From Phycisphaeraceae bacterium (GTDB taxonomy: Bacteria; Planctomycetota; Phycisphaerae; Phycisphaerales; Phycisphaeraceae), in the NCBI GenBank assembly GCA_002686995.1, contig NYZC01000202.1, positions 1-40,325 of the forward strand: 40,325 bases of DNA. The letters are read 5' to 3'. The position numbers and the translations under genes were made by a program. Positions 23,752 to 32,639 of the stretch are shown piece after piece (position 1 is the stretch's first letter; the number at the start of each line of letters is the position of its first letter). The notes beneath the pieces are model-generated. The model worked only from the letters and a program-made list of their open reading frames with translations. It ran no database searches and had not been told where the DNA came from.

Positions 23752-26700
23752 TACTGCTCCTCGCAAAGAATGGCGATCGCCACGGGCTTGGCCGAGCCCT
23801 TGACCGGCGCCACGTAGGTCGCGGTCATCAGGCGGCCCGATCGCAGGGTCACCCAGCCGTCCTCCCCCGAACGCGCCAGCGTCAGCGGCGCGTCGGCGGC
23901 GGCGCCGGCCTTCTTGAGCGCTTCCGCGGCGGCCCACGCGCGGCTGGCCGCGGTATCGGTGGCCTCGGCGGTCTGCTCGGAAATCAGCTTGACGAGCTTG
24001 ATCCGCTCGACGCCGACGAGGTCGCGCCAAGCCTCGTCCGGCCGGCTGTCGATCAGCTCCGCGTCGCAGCCGATCCGGCCGGAGCCGGCGACGGCGAGCG
24101 TCAGGCCGTCGGCGTGGGACACCGACACGCCACGGTCACCGTCGAGCAGCGGCTTGCCGTCCGGCCGACGATGCACGCGCGCCGGCCCGCCGACGGCGTC
24201 CTCGATGACGCGCGTGCTGGTCGAGCGGCGATCGCCGTGATTGCGCCGCATCGCGACGGCAACGCCGGAGCCCGGAGCGAGCTCCTGCATGCGTCGCTGC
24301 AGGTACGGGGCGAGCAGCGGTTGCGGCCACTGCGGCTCGGGTTGGATCGGCTCCACCGCCTTGAGCTGCAGGCCCTCCCAGCGCTCGCGGATCGTGCCGT
24401 CGGCGTCGACGATCTGCATGTCGTAGACGAACAGGTCACCGTCGCGCGATCGCTCGCGGGCGTGAATCGTCCAGTCGCGAGACGCGTCGAGGCAGAAGGT
24501 CTCGATCCGGTCCACGCCGATCGGCAGGAGCCGGGCGTGCGGAATGCACGGCTGGATACCGTGGATCGCCGCGTCGCGCGCCCCGGGATCGCCCAGGACC
24601 AGCCGCTGGGGCATGTAGCCGCCGAACCATTCGTCCTGCGCGGGCGCGATGTCGGCGAGGCACTCGATCGCGCTGAGCACGCGGTAGCCGCGCAGTCGGC
24701 GGAAGCGCCCTTCGTGGAACAGCAGGTCGGTCTCGTAGAGATCGCGATCGGTGTCCATCGGCAGGTAGTCGCCGTTGGGCATCTCGAGGGTGCCCGACGC
24801 CTCGGCGCGATCCTCGAAGCGGCACACCACGCGGAAGTGATCGGTCTGGAAGCCCGTCTCGGCGGTGCGGAGCACGACCTCGACCGCGCCGTCGTCGCGG
24901 ACCAGCGCGGCCAGGCGGACGACGTGCCCCTCGGACTCGGGCACCACGACCGGGCGATGGAACTGCGCGTCCTCGATGATCGGCAGGCGATCCGTTTCGC
25001 CGACCAGGGTCATCGCGGCCTGCGTCATCGCTTCCATGCCCATCACCGCCGGGAACAACGGCTGGCGGTGATAGATGTGGTCGTTGACGTAGGGGTCGAA
25101 GTCCGTGGTCAGCTCGACGTCCATCACGAGCTCGACGCCCGGATAGTGCACGCGCACGTCGCCGACGAACCGGAGCAGCTCCGGCTCGGTCCGGTCGAAC
25201 TGCATCGTCGGCGGGCTGCCGAAGCGCCCGGCGAGCACGACGGCGACCGTCGGCAGGCGGTGGCGGATCAGATCGCAGATGGCCGACACGCCCTGCTCGG
25301 GCGTGATCGGGGTGATGCCCTCGCGAAGCAGCGCGTCGACGCGCCCGAGGCGCTGTCCCATGCCCACGCCGGACCAGACCGACGACTCGACCGAAACGCA
25401 ATGGCACTGCGGGTGGTCGGCGGCGAACTGCTCGGTCAGGTTGGTCAGCCACTCGTTGGCCAGGGCGTAGTCGGCCTCGCCGGGCAGGCCCATCCGTCCG
25501 ATGATCGAGCTGAACGTGACGAGCAGCTTCACCCGGTCAGGGTCGATCGCGTCGATCACGTGCCGCAGCCCGTGCACCTTCGGCCCGAACGTCTTCCGGC
25601 ACGACGCCTCGTCGAGACCCGCGATCAGCTGGGGCACGTTGGCGCCGGCGCCGTGGAGCACCGCGGTAACGGGGCCCATCGCCGACTCCGCGTCGGCGAC
25701 GGCGCGGCGCACCGCGTCGGCGTCGGTCACGTCGGTGCTGACGTACATGACGTCGACGCCGTCGTCACGCATGCGACGCAGGTTCCCGGCGAGCTCCTCG
25801 TCGGACTCGGGGCGCGAACGGCCCATGAGCACGAGCCGCACGCCGGTGCTACGGGCGAGCGCGAGCACGCTCTCGGCCGCGATGCCCTTGCCGCCGCCGG
25901 TGACGAGCAGCACGTCGTCACTGCCGATCGGCACCGACGATTCGCTGCGATTCGGTTCCAGCAGGCCGACGATCGGCACGCGTCGCGTCCCGTCGTCGTC
26001 GTAGCGCGCCTCGACGAACCCGTCGGCGGCCTCCGCTTCCTGACGCACCCAGCGTGCCGCGTCAGGATGATCGGCCGGCACGTCGACGACGGCGACGTGG
26101 ATGCGCGGCGCCTCGAGGTGCAGCGTCCTGGCGAACCCGGCAGCGGTGTTGAACACCGCGTCGGACGTGCGCCCGTGCTGCACCAGCACGAACGTCACGG
26201 CACCGCGGTGGTCGATCGCGGCCTTGCCGGCTTCGAGGAGCATGCTCATGCACGCGTCGCAGTGAGCCGCGACGTCTTGCTTCGCGGGCGCGTCGGCAGG
26301 CAGGCACACGACGATGCCGCGCGCCGCCGAGGCGTCGTTCGCACCGCCGGTCAGCGCCGATTCGAGCTCCGTGCCGATGCGGTGTCCGGCGGGCGCCCGC
26401 ACCTCCCAGTCGAAGGCGACGTCGTCGAACGGCGCCGCAAGCGGACGGGTCTGCCAGGTGATGCCGAAAGACCTCACCCAACTGTCGACGCCGGCGGGCA
26501 CGCCTTCGTCGACCTCGTCGGACGCCGCAGGCGCCCCGGTGGCCTTGAGCTGCTCGAGCGCCGTCGCGACCTCGCCGACCGTCGCGGTGGCGTAGTCGGT
26601 CGGCGCCTGCGACGGCGCCATGCCGAGCTGACGCGCGGCCTGGGCCACGAGCTGGCCGACGGAGATCGAGTTGAGGTGCAGGTCCGTCAGGAGTCGGCTG

Positions 26701-29648
26701 TCCGGGGTCACGGTTTCGATCGCGAGCTCGAGATGCTCCGCGACCACCTGTCGCATGACCTGCAGCGCCGAGCCGCCCTCGGCACCGGCCGTCGCGGCCG
26801 GCGCCGCCTCGGGCGCTTCCGGCGATTCCGGCGCCACCGCCTTCATCGCTTCGGCGACCATCTCGGCATATGCCGCGTCGTCGCTGTCGGCGGAGACGGG
26901 AGCCAGCTCGCAGGGATTGACGAAGTAGCTCGGCTTCCTCGCGAGATCGAACGGGCGGACGTAACGGTCGGCGAACAGGCGATCGTGACGCACGTCGCGA
27001 CCCAGCGCGAACGCCGCCGCGGTCGCGTGCAGCATTCCGCGGATCGACGGACCGCCGGCGTCGATCGCGATCACCGGGGTGTCGACCTGCTCGGCGACCA
27101 GGCCCGTGAGCACCTCACCCGGCCCGGCCTCGATCCAAAGTTCGACCTCGTCGTCGGCCGCGCCGAGCGCCTCGGTGAAGCGAACGGGCGCCGTGATCTG
27201 CTGCTCGATCAGATCCTTGAGGTCCAGCGTGACCTGGAGCGTCCGGCCCGTCACCGTCGACACGACGCGGCGCCCGTTGAGCGACGTGAAGTGCCGGCCG
27301 GCGAGATGCTGCTCGAACGCCGGGCCGACGTCAGACATCAGCGGAGAGTGGAACGCGTGGGAGACGGGAAGCTCGGTCGCCCGCATGCCGAGGGCCGCGG
27401 CGCGCTCGATGACCTTCGCGACCGCCGCGGTCGTGCCGGCGATCACCGTCTGCATCGGCGCGTTGTGACCGGCGACGACGACCCCGCTCTCGAGCAGGGG
27501 CTCGACCTCGTGGACGGGGGCGCCGATGCCCGCCATGGTGCCGTCCGGCGCGCCCAGGTTCGCCATCAGCGACCCGCGGGCCGTCGCCAGGTCCATGAGC
27601 GTGTCCGGGTCGAACACATGAGCCCAGCAGAACGCCGCGAGTTCGCCGACGCTGTGCCCGATCGCCAGGTCGGCATCGATGCCCACTTCTTCGAGCGCAT
27701 CGATCGCCGCCGCCGAGGCCGCGGCAATCGCAGGCTGCGCAATTTCGGTGGCCTTCGGATCGTCGCCCTCGGGAATCTCGATCCGGTCATACCAGCGTCG
27801 CACCGATTCGAACCGACGAGCGAGCGCGCCGCCGTCGAAATAGGTCGGCGAGGCCTGGCCGGGCATCAGGAAGCCGATGCGGGACGTCGTGGCCGACGAA
27901 CCGAGATAGATGCCCGCCGCCGCGTCGATACGCTGCTCGACCTCGTCGTCAAGCCATCCCTGCAGCGTCTCGATCGACGTCGAAAGCTCCTCGGGCCGCG
28001 AGGCGACGATCGCCGCGCGAGGCGACGCGTCGGTCGCGTCGCCCAGGTCGGACTGCAGGTGTGCCGCGAGGTCGGTCATCTGCGAGAGGGACAGGCCCGC
28101 GGCCACGGTCGCCACCTGGTCGATCCGCTCGCGCAGCGCCGCGCGATCCGTGCCCGTGAACAGGAACAGCTCGGCGTCCTGGCTCGATCGCGACACGGAC
28201 TGCACCCGGGGATGGAGACGGTCCAGCCTCGACGCCGCGCCCGCCTCGAGGGCGAGGTGCGTGTTGATGCCGCCGAAGCCCATCGCGCTGACGGCGGCCC
28301 GCGCCGGCCGATCGGTCGGCATCGACTCGGCACTGTCGGACACGCGCAGGAAATCCGCCTCGCGCTCGAGCACCTCGTGGGGGCTCTGACAACCGGTCGT
28401 CGGCGGGACGACCTGGTGATGCAGCGCCATCGTCGCCTTGATCAGGCCCGCGACGCCCGCCGCGGCCTTGGTGTGGCCGATGTTCGCCTTGATCGTCCCG
28501 ATCACCGCGGGTCGCGCGCCGTCTGGTGGGCCGCCGGCCTCGCGAATCGCGGTGGTCAGGGTCTTCAGTTCGGTGGCGTCACCGACGTTCGTGCCGGTGC
28601 CGTGCCCCTCGAAGTAAGAAACGGTGTCGACGCCGAAGCCCGCGCGGCGATAGGCGCGTCCGAGCGCAAGAAGCTGGCCGTCGGTCTCGGGTCGCGTGAT
28701 GCCGCCGCCGCCGTCGGAGCTGACGCCCCAGCCGGAGACCGAGGCATAGATGCGCCGGCCCTGCGCTACTGCGTCCTCGTACCGCATGAGCACCACGACG
28801 CCGCAGCCCTCGCCGGGCCAGAAGCCGGCCGAGCGCCGGTCGTAGACGCGCATCTCGTCCGGCGCCAGCGCGCCGGTCTTGGCGAAGCCGACGACCTCGA
28901 ACGGATCGAGGCTGAGGTCGACGCCGCCTGCAAGCGCCACGTCGAGATCGCCCGCGGCCAGCGACGTGCAGGCGCTGGTCATCGCGAGCAGCGACGACGC
29001 GCAGGCGCCGTCGACGGTGTACCCGCCGCCGTGCAGGTCGAAGTGATTGCAGATGCGGCCGGGAATCGTGTTGGAGAGCCCGCCGGCCAGCGACTCCTCG
29101 CCGATCTCGGGGAACGGCGCCTTGTACTTCGCTTCGAGCCCGGCCAGGAACGCCGCGCGGCGGTCGGCCGGCCAGTCCTGCTCGGCGAGCGCGGCCTCGA
29201 GCACGCGACGCACGTACGGCCAGCGAAGGCGCATCACGTTGGCGCGGGAAAACTCGCCGGTGAGCGTGTTGCCCATCATCACGCCGGTCGCATCGCGGGG
29301 CAGCCCCTCGGCATCCGCGAAGCCGGCGTCCTCCAGGGCGTCGGCGGCCACCTCGAGCGCGAGCCAGTGGGCGTGGTCCGCCGAGCGGAAGGTGCGCCCA
29401 GCGACGCGGAAGCGCGCCCGATCGAACTCGTAGCCGTCGATCACCGCCGCCTGGGCGAGATACGTCTTGTCCGGGGCACTGCGATCGGGCGACAGGTAGT
29501 CATCCGAGCGCATGCGCACGTCCGGCATGCGCCGGAAGGCCCGGCGTCCCGACAGCGCGTTTTCCCAGAGCTGCGTGGGATCGTTTGCGTCCGGGTACCG
29601 GCACGCCATTCCGACTATGGCAATCATGGAATTCATGGGAGTGCTCAC
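23751..29648 (-). CDS. pksE: Iterative type I enediyne-type polyketide synthase (KS-AT-ACP-KR-DH-PPTase)
   Basis: This 1965-residue megasynthase has the exact enediyne PKS layout. The KS (about 1-470) has Cys216 (VDGACASS), His349 (EGHGTGT) and His392 (NIGHTKAAAG). The AT (about 590-880) has Ser666 (GHSVGE) and His767. An Ala/Pro/Glu-rich linker leads to the ACP (about 960-1035), with Ser994 in DLHLNSISVGQL, the LNS motif of this family. The KR (about 1240-1430) has TGGGKGIA and Tyr1394 (EADYALANEW). The double-hotdog DH (about 1500-1765) includes DHIYHRQPLFPAVMGMEAM. A C-terminal phosphopantetheinyl transferase domain (about 1770-1965) has VSVSHADG, GCDAE (Asp1862, Glu1864) and WAAAEALKK. 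It should load its own ACP and build a polyene from malonyl units. GTG is the start, seven bases after the unbU stop. Length is typical (about 1900-2000). Confidence 0.96.
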   Translation of the reverse strand: MSTPMNSMIAIVGMACRYPDANDPTQLWENALSGRRAFRRMPDVRMRSDDYLSPDRSAPDKTYLAQAAVIDGYEFDRARFRVAGRTFRSADHAHWLALEVAADALEDAGFADAEGLPRDATGVMMGNTLTGEFSRANVMRLRWPYVRRVLEAALAEQDWPADRRAAFLAGLEAKYKAPFPEIGEESLAGGLSNTIPGRICNHFDLHGGGYTVDGACASSLLAMTSACTSLAAGDLDVALAGGVDLSLDPFEVVGFAKTGALAPDEMRVYDRRSAGFWPGEGCGVVVLMRYEDAVAQGRRIYASVSGWGVSSDGGGGITRPETDGQLLALGRAYRRAGFGVDTVSYFEGHGTGTNVGDATELKTLTTAIREAGGPPDGARPAVIGTIKANIGHTKAAAGVAGLIKATMALHHQVVPPTTGCQSPHEVLEREADFLRVSDSAESMPTDRPARAAVSAMGFGGINTHLALEAGAASRLDRLHPRVQSVSRSSQDAELFLFTGTDRAALRERIDQVATVAAGLSLSQMTDLAAHLQSDLGDATDASPRAAIVASRPEELSTSIETLQGWLDDEVEQRIDAAAGIYLGSSATTSRIGFLMPGQASPTYFDGGALARRFESVRRWYDRIEIPEGDDPKATEIAQPAIAAASAAAIDALEEVGIDADLAIGHSVGELAAFCWAHVFDPDTLMDLATARGSLMANLGAPDGTMAGIGAPVHEVEPLLESGVVVAGHNAPMQTVIAGTTAAVAKVIERAAALGMRATELPVSHAFHSPLMSDVGPAFEQHLAGRHFTSLNGRRVVSTVTGRTLQVTLDLKDLIEQQITAPVRFTEALGAADDEVELWIEAGPGEVLTGLVAEQVDTPVIAIDAGGPSIRGMLHATAAAFALGRDVRHDRLFADRYVRPFDLARKPSYFVNPCELAPVSADSDDAAYAEMVAEAMKAVAPESPEAPEAAPAATAGAEGGSALQVMRQVVAEHLELAIETVTPDSRLLTDLHLNSISVGQLVAQAARQLGMAPSQAPTDYATATVGEVATALEQLKATGAPAASDEVDEGVPAGVDSWVRSFGITWQTRPLAAPFDDVAFDWEVRAPAGHRIGTELESALTGGANDASAARGIVVCLPADAPAKQDVAAHCDACMSMLLEAGKAAIDHRGAVTFVLVQHGRTSDAVFNTAAGFARTLHLEAPRIHVAVVDVPADHPDAARWVRQEAEAADGFVEARYDDDGTRRVPIVGLLEPNRSESSVPIGSDDVLLVTGGGKGIAAESVLALARSTGVRLVLMGRSRPESDEELAGNLRRMRDDGVDVMYVSTDVTDADAVRRAVADAESAMGPVTAVLHGAGANVPQLIAGLDEASCRKTFGPKVHGLRHVIDAIDPDRVKLLVTFSSIIGRMGLPGEADYALANEWLTNLTEQFAADHPQCHCVSVESSVWSGVGMGQRLGRVDALLREGITPITPEQGVSAICDLIRHRLPTVAVVLAGRFGSPPTMQFDRTEPELLRFVGDVRVHYPGVELVMDVELTTDFDPYVNDHIYHRQPLFPAVMGMEAMTQAAMTLVGETDRLPIIEDAQFHRPVVVPESEGHVVRLAALVRDDGAVEVVLRTAETGFQTDHFRVVCRFEDRAEASGTLEMPNGDYLPMDTDRDLYETDLLFHEGRFRRLRGYRVLSAIECLADIAPAQDEWFGGYMPQRLVLGDPGARDAAIHGIQPCIPHARLLPIGVDRIETFCLDASRDWTIHARERSRDGDLFVYDMQIVDADGTIRERWEGLQLKAVEPIQPEPQWPQPLLAPYLQRRMQELAPGSGVAVAMRRNHGDRRSTSTRVIEDAVGGPARVHRRPDGKPLLDGDRGVSVSHADGLTLAVAGSGRIGCDAELIDSRPDEAWRDLVGVERIKLVKLISEQTAEATDTAASRAWAAAEALKKAGAAADAPLTLARSGEDGWVTLRSGRLMTATYVAPVKGSAKPVAIAILCEEQ

Positions 29649-29654
29649 TGAGAA

Positions 29655-30629
29655 TCACTTGCCGACCATGGCCGCGCCGACACTGACCTGCTGCGCGACG
29701 GGGACGGGCCGACCCTTGCGACCCACGGTGACGAACTGGATCGACTCGACCAGGCCGGTTGCATGCATCCAAAGGCCGCGCACCGCACAGACGATCGAAA
29801 GCGCGAAGAAGATTCCGAACACGACGTGGAACGCCACCAGCACGCCATACAGGGCGGCGACGCTCGCGCCGAACAGGATCTGCTCGTTGCGCCGGCTCGG
29901 CGTGGTCGGCGGATCGGTGACCATGTAGAACGTAAACAGCACGAACGCGACGCCGGTCATCGGCGCCAGGGCCGCGGTCACGGGCGTCCCGAACAGTACG
30001 CTGCGCAAGACCGCCTGCAGCCCGAACCCGACGATCCAGGCCGCCAGCAACGGCATGCGGCTGGTGTAGCGCGTGTTCAGAAAGCTGCCTGAGACGATGA
30101 TGATGCAAGGCAGCACCCAGTCGCCGACGGCGCCGAAGTTCTCGGTGAAGTGGTACGGCGGCGCGATGCCGATCCAGGGGAACAGCAGCAGCGTGACGGT
30201 GATGCCGAAGTTCGACGGGTTCAGGAAGTGCCGCAGGCGCCCGTCCACGCGAACGCGGAACAGCGTCTTCGATCCGACCGCGACCATCGTCGCGAACATC
30301 ACCGGCAGCAGGCGGTCGTTGGCATACAGCAGCATCGAGATCGCCATCGCCGAGATGTGGGCCGAGAGCAGGAAGTCGATGAAGCCGCTGACGCTGCCCC
30401 AGTAGCGGGGCCGCTTGCGGATGAGCGCGGCCTCGATCGATTCGAGCAGCAGCGCGAACGTGTAGGCGGTCGCGACGGCGATCAGCGGCTGGGCGATCGA
30501 CTGCTCGAAGCCGAGCACCATGTGCCCGAGCACGTTGAAGAAGGTGATGGCGAACGCGAAGCGCCGGAGGCCGCCGACGCGCTTGGCCATCATGGCCTTG
30601 AGCTGGGGATCCTGGGGGGTCTTCTCCAT
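29655..30629 (-). CDS. unbU: Enediyne cassette membrane protein UnbU (E5), RnfD/NqrB-like
   Basis: This 324-residue polytopic protein has about eight hydrophobic helices and resembles the RnfD/NqrB-type membrane subunits, as the enediyne E5 (UnbU) proteins do. Segments include RPRYWGSVSGFIDFLLSAHI, VDGRLRHFLNPSNFGIT (the NqrB-like flavin-site region in homologues) and a final LWMHATGLVESIQFVTVG. It sits between unbV and pksE as in actinomycete cassettes. GGAG lies six bases before the ATG, within the last codons of unbV (gap of three bases). The family is known to be needed for enediyne core formation but its reaction is not fully settled; electron transfer is an inference from the RnfD likeness. 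Confidence 0.92.
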   Translation of the reverse strand: MEKTPQDPQLKAMMAKRVGGLRRFAFAITFFNVLGHMVLGFEQSIAQPLIAVATAYTFALLLESIEAALIRKRPRYWGSVSGFIDFLLSAHISAMAISMLLYANDRLLPVMFATMVAVGSKTLFRVRVDGRLRHFLNPSNFGITVTLLLFPWIGIAPPYHFTENFGAVGDWVLPCIIIVSGSFLNTRYTSRMPLLAAWIVGFGLQAVLRSVLFGTPVTAALAPMTGVAFVLFTFYMVTDPPTTPSRRNEQILFGASVAALYGVLVAFHVVFGIFFALSIVCAVRGLWMHATGLVESIQFVTVGRKGRPVPVAQQVSVGAAMVGK

Positions 30630-30632
30630 CGT

Positions 30633-32612
30633 TTACTCCTCGATTCCCTGGTCTGCGGTCGTGTCCGAAGGGGCCGACGCGAGCAGAACGGTGTGCCAGC
30701 CGGGACGAAGCTGAAGGGCCTGGCGGTGCGTGCCGCCCCGATCGTCCCGCCAGCGAAGCTCGATCTCGAGCATCCGCGTCGCGCCGACGGCGCCGAGGCC
30801 GAAGTGAAGGCGGGGGCTGCGGACACCGGCAAAGCCGTTGCCGCCGTCAACCTGTCCGACGAGCGTGCGCCCGTCCGGCAGGCACACGGCCGCGGTCGCG
30901 CCGATGGCGGGTCGCCCCGCCGCGTGCGGATCGAGACCGGCCTGCACGACGGTGGTCTCGGCGCTGGTCCCGGCGACCGGCAGCAGCAGCCGCAGGCCGA
31001 GAAACGCGCCGGCCTGCACGGCGTCATTGCGGTAGAAGACGCTCGACGCCCACTGGTTGGCCATGGCCATGTCGAGGTCACCGTCGCCGTCCACATCCGC
31101 GGTCGCGATGCCCCGGGTGAGCATCGGGCCGCCGAGGCCAAGCTCGTCGGCGATGTCGTGGTAGCGCCCGTTCGCACTCTTCACGAAGAAGCAGTTCGGA
31201 TCGTGCCCGCTCAGGTCGTCACCGGGGCGAAGCTCGAACCAGCTCGCCGGCGCCTTGACCAGCGCGTCGTTCGCCAGCGCCAGCTCGTGAAGCTCGGGCC
31301 AGCGGTCGGTGTGACCGCGGACGAACCCGGTGGCCTGCACGGCCTCGAGGACGCCGTCGTTGTCGAAGTCGGCGAGCCGCGACTCCCAGCCCCAGCCGCT
31401 GCGGGACAGGCCCATCGGCTCGCTCTGATCGACGTACGGCGCGACGCCCTCGGCCATCAGCTCGGGCCGGCCCGTGCTGACCCACATGAAGTGGCTCTCG
31501 TGCAGCGCCCACTCCGCCGCGATGTTGCTGACGTAGATGTCGAGCAGGCCGTCACCGTTCATGTCGCCGAAGTCGACGCCCATGCCCTTGAACGAATCGC
31601 GGCCCAGCACCTTGGAGTTGGGCACGGTGATCGTCTTGCGTCCCGCGAGCAGCGCGAACTTCACGGCGCCCGGCTCCGAACGATTGTGCAGCAGGCGGTC
31701 GGGCCCGAAGTCGTTCGAGAAGTAGAGCTCGGGCAGCAGGTCGCCGTCGAGGTCGGCGGCGCCGATCGCGAGCGTCCAGCCCTGGGCGACGTCGGCGTCG
31801 AACACGTCGCCGGCGTCGACGTAGCGGAGCGTCGGCGCGTCACCGGAGGTCGCTCCGGCCCACAGCAGCACGCGGTTGCGGCCGCCGTTGCAGGCGTGGG
31901 ACATCGAGTCCTGCATCGTCTCGCGGTTCTCGCCGTCCGCGTCCAGCGGACGGGCGCCGTCGGGGAAATAGTTGCCGACGATCAGGTCGACGTGGCCGTC
32001 ACCGTCGACGTCCGCCGTCGTGAGCGCCGCGGTGTTCCATCGCTGATCGCCGGGCGCCACGTCCCGCGCCGCGAAGCGATCCGGGCCGAGGCCGTCGCCG
32101 CCGCGATTCAGGAAGACGACCGGAGGGCGACCCCAGTAGTAGACGAGCACGTCGATCCGCCCGTCCTCGTTGTAGTCACCAGGCACGCAGCCGGTCGGCG
32201 CCATCGTCTTCGGGTCGTAGTGCAGCGACGCCGGAGGATCGAGGGTGAACGGCGCGAACCGATCGGCCTGCTCCGGCACGGGGCCGACGATGACGCGATC
32301 GACGCGCGGGTCGACGTAGCAGAGGTCGTTGTCGAGCCCGTCGCCGTCGAGATCGTGCAGGGCCACGGCCGCGCCCATCGCGGAAATCCAGGCCGACACG
32401 TGTGCGAGGTCGGGATGTACGTCGCGTACGGACTTGCGCTCGAGATGGTCCAGCTCGGGGAGCGCCGACGGCGTGAATTGAAACTGCCCGGTGAGCCCGC
32501 GCAGCTCCATCTTGCCGAGCACCGGCAGCCGCGTCGTCCAGTACATGCCGAGCACGGCGACGATCACGACGAAGTGCGTCGTATAACGTTGAAGGAACGT
32601 CTTCATCTTCAT
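30633..32612 (-). CDS. unbV: Enediyne cassette CRTAC1/ASPIC protein UnbV (E4)
   Basis: This 659-residue protein has an N-terminal membrane anchor (HFVVIVAVLGMYWTT), about seven FG-GAP-type repeats with calcium loops (DLDGDGLDNDLCYVDP, DYNEDGRIDVLVYYWG, DVDGDGHVDLIVGN, DLDGDLLPELYFSND, DMNGDGLLDIYVSN, DFDNDGVLEAVQATG, DVDGDGDLDMAMAN), and an ASPIC_UnbV C-terminal domain (GATAAVCLPDGRTLV, RLHFGLGAVGATRMLEIELR). UnbV proteins are a defining member of the enediyne cassette and lend the ASPIC_UnbV domain its name. The ATG at 32612 is chosen because AAGGAG lies nine bases before it; a GTG six codons upstream is also in frame. Most of the protein should lie outside the cytoplasm. Confidence 0.92.
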   Translation of the reverse strand: MKMKTFLQRYTTHFVVIVAVLGMYWTTRLPVLGKMELRGLTGQFQFTPSALPELDHLERKSVRDVHPDLAHVSAWISAMGAAVALHDLDGDGLDNDLCYVDPRVDRVIVGPVPEQADRFAPFTLDPPASLHYDPKTMAPTGCVPGDYNEDGRIDVLVYYWGRPPVVFLNRGGDGLGPDRFAARDVAPGDQRWNTAALTTADVDGDGHVDLIVGNYFPDGARPLDADGENRETMQDSMSHACNGGRNRVLLWAGATSGDAPTLRYVDAGDVFDADVAQGWTLAIGAADLDGDLLPELYFSNDFGPDRLLHNRSEPGAVKFALLAGRKTITVPNSKVLGRDSFKGMGVDFGDMNGDGLLDIYVSNIAAEWALHESHFMWVSTGRPELMAEGVAPYVDQSEPMGLSRSGWGWESRLADFDNDGVLEAVQATGFVRGHTDRWPELHELALANDALVKAPASWFELRPGDDLSGHDPNCFFVKSANGRYHDIADELGLGGPMLTRGIATADVDGDGDLDMAMANQWASSVFYRNDAVQAGAFLGLRLLLPVAGTSAETTVVQAGLDPHAAGRPAIGATAAVCLPDGRTLVGQVDGGNGFAGVRSPRLHFGLGAVGATRMLEIELRWRDDRGGTHRQALQLRPGWHTVLLASAPSDTTADQGIEE

Positions 32613-32639
32613 ACCACCTGTCTCCTTCACTTCCGTCGT

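Noticed and set aside
23751-29648. The PKS as a polyunsaturated fatty acid synthase
   Set aside because: There is a single ACP, an integrated PPTase, no enoyl reductase, and the unbL-unbV-unbU and E10 neighbours, all typical of enediyne cassettes and not of PUFA synthases.
24114-29651. A very long open frame on the plus strand opposite the PKS
   Set aside because: Its translation is Arg/Gly/Val-rich with no domain pattern, and the minus strand there encodes a full PKS with intact motifs. It is an antisense shadow caused by high GC.
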